The notes below the pieces were generated by a model. It was not told the origin of the DNA. It saw only the letters and a program-made list of their open reading frames with translations, and did no database searches. DNA of 36,204 nucleotides from positions 1 to 36,204 of the forward strand of contig NZ_WQHP01000016.1 of NCBI RefSeq assembly GCF_013035315.1, read 5' to 3'. Source of the stretch: Ruegeria arenilitoris (GTDB lineage Bacteria; Pseudomonadota; Alphaproteobacteria; Rhodobacterales; Rhodobacteraceae). Numbering within the stretch: position 1 is the stretch's first letter; every line of letters starts with the position of its first letter. Shown here piece after piece: positions 28,880 to 36,204 of this stretch. The position numbers and the translations under genes were made by a program.

Positions 28880-30895
28880 ATGTCTTCTCTGTCCCGCGTC
28901 CTGCACCCCACGTCCATTGCTGTGATCGGTGGCGGGGCTTGGTGTACCTCCGTGATTGAACAGGCCCGCAAATTCGGGTTTCAGGGCGATATCTGGCCAG
29001 TCCATCCAAAGGCAGGCTCGATTGCAAGTGAGACCGCTTTTGCGAGCCTCGAAGACCTGCCCGCAGCACCCGACGTTGCCTTTGTGGGCATCAACCGCCA
29101 TGCGACGATCGATGCGGTTGCTGCCCTGTCCGCCATGGGCGCCGGTGGCGCCGTATGTTTCGCATCAGGCTTCACCGAAGCGCGCGCCGAAGACGGAGAG
29201 GGCGCCGATCTGCAAGCGCGTTTGGTGCAGGCCGCTGGGGATATGCCGATTCTGGGGCCAAACTGCTATGGCTTCGTCAACGGGTTGGCGCGCGCGGCTG
29301 TTTGGCCGGATCAGCATGGGATGCGACCGGTGGATCGCGGCGTGGCGATTCTGACCCAAAGCTCGAACATCGCGATCAACATGACGATGCAGCGCCGGGC
29401 TTTGCCGCTGGCCTTTATGCTGACCAGCGGCAATCAGGCGCAAACTCATCAAGCGGATATAGCCTCAGCGCTGTTGGATGATGACCGGATTACGGCGATT
29501 GGGGTCCATATCGAAGGGTTCGGCGATCTGCGCAAATGGGAAGCCTTGGCCAAAAAGGCGCGGGACCGGGACGTTCCGATTATTGCGCTCAAGATGGGCC
29601 GCTCGGCCCACGCGCAGGCAGCGACAATCTCCCATACGGCGTCACTGGCAGGCGGAGACGCGGGTGCGCAGGCATTTCTGGACCGGCTCGGAATCGCGCG
29701 GCTGGATGACATTCCCAGCTTTTTGGAATGCCTCAAACTTTTGCATGTGACTGGTCGATTGGACGGCAACGGGTTGGGCTCGATCAGTTGTTCGGGGGGA
29801 GAGGCCAGTCTGGCCGCCGATATGGCCGAAGAACGTGACGTGCACTTTCCGCCGCTGTCGCAAAAGCAAAAAGACAATCTGCGCGAGGCGCTCGGGCCCA
29901 TGGTCGCTTTGGCGAACCCGCTCGATTATCACACCTACATTTGGCGTGACACAGAGGCGATGACCCGGGCATGGAGCGCCATGATGAGCCCCGAGCAGGC
30001 TCTAACAATGGCCATAGTTGACTATCCACACACCGACGCGACGGACTGGGGCTGCGCCACACAAGCCGCACTGAACTGTGTTGCCCTGACCGGTCGCCCA
30101 TTTGCAGTCACGGCCACCTTACCCGAACTTTTGCCCGAGGATGTTGCGTTGCGCCTCATGGGCGGGGGCGTTGTTCCCTTTGCTGGACTGCACGAAGCCC
30201 TCGCGTCGATTGAGGCGGCATCACGCCCAAAAGCGCCCGAGGCTGAACCGGTTCTGTTGCCGTCGGACACTGATGCAGACGAGGTGCTGACCGAAGCAGA
30301 AGCAAAACAGGCGCTGGCCGACTTTGGCGTTCGTGTTCCCCAAAGTGTCGTTGCATCGGCGGCAATGGCCGACGGCGCCTCTGCCAACCTGACGGGCCCT
30401 TTTGCCGTCAAAGGCGTCGGTCTGGCGCATAAGTCGGAACATGCGGCCGTCCGTCTGGACGTTCACGCGGACGCGGTTGCCAAAGTCGCGGCGGACATCG
30501 GGACAGATGAGGTTCTGATCGAAGAAATGGCCGAAGGCGGCGTTGCCGAACTGCTGGTTGGCGTGACCCGCGACGCGGCCCATGGGTTTGTCCTGACGCT
30601 TGGGGCAGGCGGGGTGCTGACAGAGATTCTGCGCGACACCGTCTGGCTGCTGATCCCATCCTCTCGGGACGTAGTGCAAGACGCGCTGGGCAGGTTGAAA
30701 TGCGCGCCTCTGCTAGAGGGTTATCGTGGCAAACCTGCGGCGCAGATGGAGGCCATATTGGACACGGTCGAAGCGGTGCAAGCCTATGTGATTGCCAACG
30801 CATCCCATGTCAGCGAAGTTGAAATCAACCCACTGATCTGCACGCCGGACCGTGCGGTGGCGGTGGACGCTCTGATCCGAAAGGCAAGTTCATGA
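28880..30895 (+). CDS. ADP-forming acyl-CoA synthetase (acetate-CoA ligase family)
   Basis: A 671-residue fused ADP-forming acyl-CoA synthetase: organic acid plus CoA plus ATP gives acyl-CoA plus ADP and phosphate (reversible). Domains in order: CoA-binding Rossmann domain (about 7-130, 'PTSIAVIGGGAWCTSVIEQA'), a succinyl-CoA ligase-like flavodoxin domain with the phosphorylated histidine His252 in 'SHTASLAGGDAG', and an ATP-grasp domain (about 440-660, ending 'EVEINPLI'). ATG 28880 is preceded by GGGGGA; a GTG at 28856 would overlap the dehydrogenase stop. It ends with an ATGA overlap with the hydratase gene (30892-30895). It likely activates the acid that the flanking enzymes then oxidise and hydrate. 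Confidence 0.88.
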   Translation: MSSLSRVLHPTSIAVIGGGAWCTSVIEQARKFGFQGDIWPVHPKAGSIASETAFASLEDLPAAPDVAFVGINRHATIDAVAALSAMGAGGAVCFASGFTEARAEDGEGADLQARLVQAAGDMPILGPNCYGFVNGLARAAVWPDQHGMRPVDRGVAILTQSSNIAINMTMQRRALPLAFMLTSGNQAQTHQADIASALLDDDRITAIGVHIEGFGDLRKWEALAKKARDRDVPIIALKMGRSAHAQAATISHTASLAGGDAGAQAFLDRLGIARLDDIPSFLECLKLLHVTGRLDGNGLGSISCSGGEASLAADMAEERDVHFPPLSQKQKDNLREALGPMVALANPLDYHTYIWRDTEAMTRAWSAMMSPEQALTMAIVDYPHTDATDWGCATQAALNCVALTGRPFAVTATLPELLPEDVALRLMGGGVVPFAGLHEALASIEAASRPKAPEAEPVLLPSDTDADEVLTEAEAKQALADFGVRVPQSVVASAAMADGASANLTGPFAVKGVGLAHKSEHAAVRLDVHADAVAKVAADIGTDEVLIEEMAEGGVAELLVGVTRDAAHGFVLTLGAGGVLTEILRDTVWLLIPSSRDVVQDALGRLKCAPLLEGYRGKPAAQMEAILDTVEAVQAYVIANASHVSEVEINPLICTPDRAVAVDALIRKASS

Positions 30896-31671
30896 ACCCG
30901 ATCAAAACCAAACGCGATGGCGCGATTTTAGAAGTCACTCTGGATCGGCCAAAGGCAAACGCCATTGATCTGGCGACCAGCCGGGTCATGGGCGAGGTGT
31001 TTCGCGATTTCCGCGATGATCCTGACCTTCGCGTCGCCATCCTGACCGGGGGCGGCGAGAAGTTCTTTTGCCCCGGCTGGGATCTGAAAGCGGCCGCCGA
31101 TGGCGATGCCGTAGACGGCGACTATGGTGTCGGCGGATTCGGCGGGCTGCAGGAATTGCGGGATATGAACAAGCCGGTGATCGCTGCGGTCAACGGGATT
31201 GCTTGCGGCGGTGGTCTGGAACTGGCGCTGAGCGCCGACATGATCCTGGCCGCCGACCACGCCAGTTTCGCGCTGCCGGAAATCCGCTCGGGCACGGTGG
31301 CCGACGCGGCCAGCGTCAAACTGCCCAAACGCATTCCTTATCACGTCGCGATGGAGCTGCTGCTGACCGGGCGCTGGTTCGATCCGCATGAAGCCAAGAA
31401 TTGGGGTCTGGTGAATGAGGTCGTTCCAGGGGATCAGCTGATGGACCGCGCGTGGGAGTTGGCGCGCCTTCTGGCCAGCGGTCCGCCCTTGGTTTACGCC
31501 GCAATAAAAGAGATCGTGCGCGATGCCGAGGATTCCAAGTTTCAGGACGCCATGAACCGGATCACGCAAAGACAACTACCGACGGTCGATGTCCTTTACG
31601 GGTCCGAAGACAATCTGGAAGGCGCGCGCGCCTTTGCCGAAAAGCGTGATCCAGTGTGGAAAGGCCGATAG
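30892..31671 (+). CDS. caiD: Enoyl-CoA hydratase, carnitinyl-CoA dehydratase-like
   Basis: A 259-residue crotonase-fold enzyme. It is strikingly like E. coli CaiD (261 aa), which interconverts crotonobetainyl-CoA and L-carnitinyl-CoA: 'DRPKANAID' near the N-terminus, 'GEKFF...GWDLKAAA', and the C-terminus 'FAEKRDPVWKGR' match my memory of CaiD. The catalytic glutamates Glu110 and Glu130 (E. coli 111 and 131) are kept in 'GGGLELALSAD' and 'FALPEIRSG'. Last gene of the operon, coupled by ATGA to the synthetase; it stops 6 bases before the convergent methyltransferase gene. The gene name rests on likeness from memory, so a related substrate remains possible. Confidence 0.8.
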   Translation: MNPIKTKRDGAILEVTLDRPKANAIDLATSRVMGEVFRDFRDDPDLRVAILTGGGEKFFCPGWDLKAAADGDAVDGDYGVGGFGGLQELRDMNKPVIAAVNGIACGGGLELALSADMILAADHASFALPEIRSGTVADAASVKLPKRIPYHVAMELLLTGRWFDPHEAKNWGLVNEVVPGDQLMDRAWELARLLASGPPLVYAAIKEIVRDAEDSKFQDAMNRITQRQLPTVDVLYGSEDNLEGARAFAEKRDPVWKGR

Positions 31672-31677
31672 ACCGGA

Positions 31678-32310
31678 TCAACAGCGTTCGAAAAGCGCAA
31701 TCAGGGCTGTGTCGTCCTTGTTCGGGCCTGTCGCCAAATCGCCAAAAATACGGACCTCGGGCAATGCCAGATTGCGGATCCTGTCCTGCGCCAGCCGGTG
31801 CAGGGTTTCGGCGAAACCGCGTTTCTCATAGTGCTGCGCGTTAATGGATAGGGCGAATTGCGCTCCGGGTCTTGCGACGCGCAAGAGTGCTGACAAAGCC
31901 TCGGGTCCAAGATGCCCGTGGGTGAAGGTGCCGGATGAAACAATGCCAGAGTAGCTGTCGCGCGGCACCGGGATGCCCTGATTCAGATCGGCCTCGATCG
32001 CGTCGCGATAGATATCCTTGCGCATGGCCTGATCCAGCATCTCTGGGCTGATATCGGTGGCATCAATCGGCCCCACGCCCAGCCCGGCCAAAACTGCGCC
32101 GCACAGACCAGTTCCTGCACCAACGTCCAGAACAGGTCCCTGTCCGCCGGCTGTAACAAAGGCGCGGGCGGTGTGGATGTGCAGCTGATAGTCCTCGAAC
32201 GTGGCAAAACCTTCGTCGTAATCCCCGGCCCATTCGGCATAGAGGCGTTTATGGTCGTCCGGCGACTTTAGCGCGTATGCCGCGTGGATATCGGGTGTTT
32301 TGTCACTCAT
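31678..32310 (-). CDS. Class I SAM-dependent methyltransferase
   Basis: A 211-residue Rossmann-fold methyltransferase from ATG 32310. Motif I 'VLDVGAGTGLCGAVLA' (about 70-85) binds S-adenosylmethionine, 'IDATDISPEMLDQA' is motif II, and 'YSGIVSSGTFTHGHLG' is near the substrate pocket. The N-terminus 'YAEWAGDYDEGF' is common in this group of small-molecule methyltransferases. The frame is open up to 32391, but those residues are unlike the family. The substrate is not known. It is divergent from the epimerase gene across 91 bp and converges with the caiD-like gene. Confidence 0.82.
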   Translation of the reverse strand: MSDKTPDIHAAYALKSPDDHKRLYAEWAGDYDEGFATFEDYQLHIHTARAFVTAGGQGPVLDVGAGTGLCGAVLAGLGVGPIDATDISPEMLDQAMRKDIYRDAIEADLNQGIPVPRDSYSGIVSSGTFTHGHLGPEALSALLRVARPGAQFALSINAQHYEKRGFAETLHRLAQDRIRNLALPEVRIFGDLATGPNKDDTALIALFERC

Positions 32311-32401
32311 GCCTAAAAGAAAGGCGCAATGGGGGATTCGAATCAAGTGTCGCAGCGTAGAGTTCTTGCATCTGCTGAAATTGCCGATCATCTAAGAACG
32401 T

Positions 32402-33247
32402 ATGACAGGCACTCTCTTTTCTTTCGGTCACGGGTATTCGGCGCAGGCCTTGTCCCATGAGTTGCAACCTCAAGGCTGGCGCATTCTGGGCACCACGCGT
32501 GACCCGGCACAGGCGCCGGTTATTCGGGCCTCGGGAGCGGAAGCGGTGATCTGGCCGGGGCAGCAACCGCAGTTGGACGGGGTGACACATCTGCTGATAT
32601 CCACGGCACCAAATGCGAAAGGCGATCCGGTCTTGGCTGCCCTGCGGGATGAGATCGCCGAACGGGCGACGCAGTTCGAATGGGTCGGCTATCTGTCGAC
32701 CACTGCTGTCTATGGGGACCACCAGGGTGCCTGGGTAGACGAATCCACCCCGGCCACTCCAACTGCGGAACGGGGCAGGTGGCGGGTGCAGGCCGAAGAA
32801 CAGTGGCAAAGCATTCCGGGTCTACCGACGCATATATTCCGCCTTGCCGGTATCTACGGCCCCGGCCGCGGTCCGTTTTCCAAGCTTAAGCGCGTCGGCA
32901 TGCGTCGTATCATTAAGCCCGGGCAGGTCTTTTCGCGCATTCACGTGGCAGACATTGCCCAAGTCCTGAACGCGTCCATGAATGCGCCGAATCCGGGTGC
33001 GGTCTACAACGTGTGTGATGACGAACCAGTCCCCCCTCAGGATGTCATCGCCTTTGCAGCCGAGTTGCAGGGTTTGCCACTACCGCCCGAAGTGTCCTTT
33101 GACGAGGCAGATATGACCCCCATGGCGCGCAGTTTTTACAACGAGAACAAGCGCGTCAGGAATGATCGGATCAAGGATGAGTTGGGCGTCTCTCTGCTTT
33201 ATCCAAATTACAGGGTCGGTCTGAAGTCCTTAATGGTCGACAGTTAA
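32402..33247 (+). CDS. NAD-dependent epimerase/dehydratase-family protein (YeeZ-like)
   Basis: A 281-residue extended SDR protein. The dinucleotide-binding motif is 'FSFGHGYSAQAL' (G-x-G-x-x-A, residues 6-17), and 'TRDP' follows at the end of the second strand. 'YLSTTAVYGDHQGAWVDE' contains the Y-G-D motif with a Tyr where the catalytic Tyr-x-x-x-Lys would be expected nearby, but that motif is not complete ('RGRWRVQAEEQW'), so it may not be an oxidoreductase. 'FRLAGIYGPGRGPF' is family-typical. Reaction and substrate are unknown. ATG 32402 lacks a strong ribosome binding site. It precedes katG but is separated by 268 bases with hairpins. Confidence 0.8.
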   Translation: MTGTLFSFGHGYSAQALSHELQPQGWRILGTTRDPAQAPVIRASGAEAVIWPGQQPQLDGVTHLLISTAPNAKGDPVLAALRDEIAERATQFEWVGYLSTTAVYGDHQGAWVDESTPATPTAERGRWRVQAEEQWQSIPGLPTHIFRLAGIYGPGRGPFSKLKRVGMRRIIKPGQVFSRIHVADIAQVLNASMNAPNPGAVYNVCDDEPVPPQDVIAFAAELQGLPLPPEVSFDEADMTPMARSFYNENKRVRNDRIKDELGVSLLYPNYRVGLKSLMVDS

Positions 33248-33264
33248 AAGCCGGGTTGTTTTCG

Positions 33265-33284
33265 TTGGCACGGCACGGTGCCAA
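33265..33284. repeat. Inverted repeat after the epimerase gene
   Basis: TTGGCAC (33265-33271) and GTGCCAA (33278-33284) form perfect 7-bp arms around GGCACG, 18 bases after the epimerase stop. No T-run follows, so it may be a weak terminator or a binding site in the katG upstream region. Confidence 0.45.
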
Positions 33285-33289
33285 GATTG

Positions 33290-33304
33290 ATAGCTTTTGG
33301 TTAT
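33290..33304. promoter_or_regulatory. Candidate OxyR-like site upstream of katG
   Basis: ATAG-N7-TTAT at 33290-33304 is one base from the OxyR half-element ATAG-N7-CTAT and obeys the LysR T-N11-A rule (T33291, A33303). OxyR commonly controls katG. Only one element is clear; a second, expected about seven bases further, is not. Confidence 0.3.
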
Positions 33305-33358
33305 AGAGTTCATCCATAAACAAAACTTTTTTGCATGGTTTGAATCTGCTAGTTCTGG

Positions 33359-33381
33359 CGGCGACAAGACAAGAGTCGCCG
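33359..33381. repeat. Hairpin in the katG leader
   Basis: CGGCGAC (33359-33365) pairs with GTCGCCG (33375-33381) around nine bases, 135 bases before the katG start codon. It may fold in the katG leader RNA or be a protein site. Confidence 0.4.
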
Positions 33382-33497
33382 ATACCTCTGCTGGAATGCG
33401 CGCAATACAGGTCGCGCATCTAAAAGAGGCAAAAGTGTCATCTATATATGTTCTTGATCGACCGAGTTTTTCACCGCGCGACTGAGCCGGAATTTAG

Positions 33498-35717
<2,220 letters not shown>

Positions 35718-35740
35718 GCCCGAGATCATTTCACTGATAG

Positions 35741-35774
35741 CGCCGCTCGGGGAGACTCGGGCGGCGTTTTATTT
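35741..35774 (+). terminator. Terminator of katG
   Basis: CGCCGC (35741-35746) pairs with GCGGCG (35761-35766), extended inward by TCG with the CGG region, followed by TTTTATTTT (35767-35775). A competing 7-bp pairing, GCCCGAG (35718-35724) with CTCGGGC (35756-35762), begins directly at the stop codon. Confidence 0.7.
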
Positions 35775-35952
35775 TGATCGAGACCCGCGGGCATACCAAG
35801 CATTGGGTACGATTCCGCCAACTGTCAGAGCTCTTGCTAACGGTAAGCACGGTTGAGCTCATTCGAACAGGCGATTTCTAAAGTTAACCTGTTGTTTTCA
35901 TTAACATGGGAAAGAATCCGCAGAGAAATGCGAAGTTTTTTCAAAATGGGGG

Positions 35953-35981
35953 TTGCAGGTCCCAGACCTAATCCGTAAATA
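35953..35981 (+). promoter_or_regulatory. rRNA operon promoter
   Basis: TTGCAG (35953-35958) and TAAATA (35976-35981) are 17 bases apart, followed by CCCC. An AT-rich stretch (about 35918-35946) lies upstream. This is the typical rhodobacteral rrn promoter layout. Transcription likely starts near 35988. Confidence 0.75.
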
Positions 35982-35987
35982 CCCCTT

Positions 35988-36204
35988 CACCGGCGCTGCT
36001 GAGGCGGTGCTGACGGGTCGGAGAGACGGCCTGACGGACTGGAAAGACGGTTGAGACGCTCAGGAGAGACTGGGGGCATCTTGGGGAATGAGTTAGGCGG
36101 GCGCGCTGATTTTTTGGCGCAACGGTCTGGTTTTTGGCTCTGGGTGTTATGTTCTTTGACATTGATGGATAACTGAAGAGATATGTGGGCGGTTTGGTTC
36201 GTTT
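35988..36204 (+). other. 16S rRNA leader (5' external transcribed spacer), gene starts past window
   Basis: The last 216 bases show no reading frame of note. They contain 'GTTCTTTGACATTG' (36151-36164), matching the boxA-type antitermination sequence that precedes bacterial 16S genes, and then 'CTGAAGAGATATGTGGGCGG' (36173-36192), which in roseobacters stands shortly before 16S rRNA. Four copies of GACGG (between 36012 and 36051) are also present. The mature 16S gene should begin a few tens of bases beyond the window's right edge. A minus-strand frame here (35968-36162) is not believed. Confidence 0.8.

Noticed and set aside
27703..31671. DMSP demethylation genes dmdBCD
   Set aside because: DmdB is an AMP-forming ligase and DmdC a much longer dehydrogenase (near 590 residues); here the ligase is ADP-forming and the dehydrogenase has 386 residues, and the hydratase resembles CaiD.
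33297..33485. 62-residue frame in the katG upstream region
   Set aside because: Starts with TTG without a ribosome binding site and overlaps hairpins; no family likeness.
35968..36162. 64-residue minus-strand frame at the right end
   Set aside because: Lies in the rRNA promoter and leader; composition fits non-coding RNA leader.

Overview
The window looks like the chromosome of a Roseobacter-clade alphaproteobacterium (Rhodobacterales; Ruegeria or a relative). The evidence is moderate-to-high GC coding DNA, a GC-rich hairpin followed by a 'TATTTTTAGCCAGATGAAG'-like tail of the kind common between roseobacter genes, a Hint_2-domain protein, and a ribosomal RNA promoter and leader of rhodobacteral type at the right end. 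The genus is inferred, not proven.

Layout. 1-1005: the end of an AraC-type regulator cut by the window edge, a pair of degenerate repeats, a small orphan gene and tRNA-Leu(CAG); this has the flavour of a tRNA-flanking variable region. 1203-3000: an NDUFA9-like NAD(P)-binding protein converging on undecaprenyl-diphosphatase. 3221-9704: a glutamate synthase operon gltD - GFA-family zinc protein - gltB, closed by a strong terminator. 9833-15463: Hint-domain protein, monofunctional transglycosylase, glutathione S-transferase, epoxyqueuosine reductase and a stand-alone hydantoinase/oxoprolinase A protein. 15495-17980: methionine sulfoxide reductases A and B, divergent from a secreted glutathione peroxidase, then an EamA permease. 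18158-20389: a short BCCT-like transporter, a GNAT acetyltransferase and an HU-type protein. 20520-23782: adenine deaminase and AMP nucleosidase in one overlapping operon (AMP to adenine to hypoxanthine).

23926-31671 is the main accessory catabolic region. A GcvA-like LysR regulator is divergent from a class II aldolase plus fatty acid hydroxylase-type membrane protein, with a near-perfect LysR operator carrying CTAAT between them. A GlxA-type (DJ-1 plus AraC) regulator is then divergent from an operon of acyl-CoA dehydrogenase, ADP-forming acyl-CoA synthetase and a CaiD-like enoyl-CoA hydratase. The CaiD resemblance is strong, so carnitine, gamma-butyrobetaine or a related quaternary amine is the best guess for the substrate. 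The BCCT-like transporter a few kb away keeps a tryptophan/tyrosine cage for trimethylammonium groups, which fits, though linkage is only by proximity.

31678-36204: a methyltransferase, a divergent NAD-dependent epimerase, catalase-peroxidase KatG with a structured upstream region, and finally the promoter and leader of an rRNA operon whose 16S gene starts just beyond the window. No CRISPR array, insertion sequence or prophage was seen.
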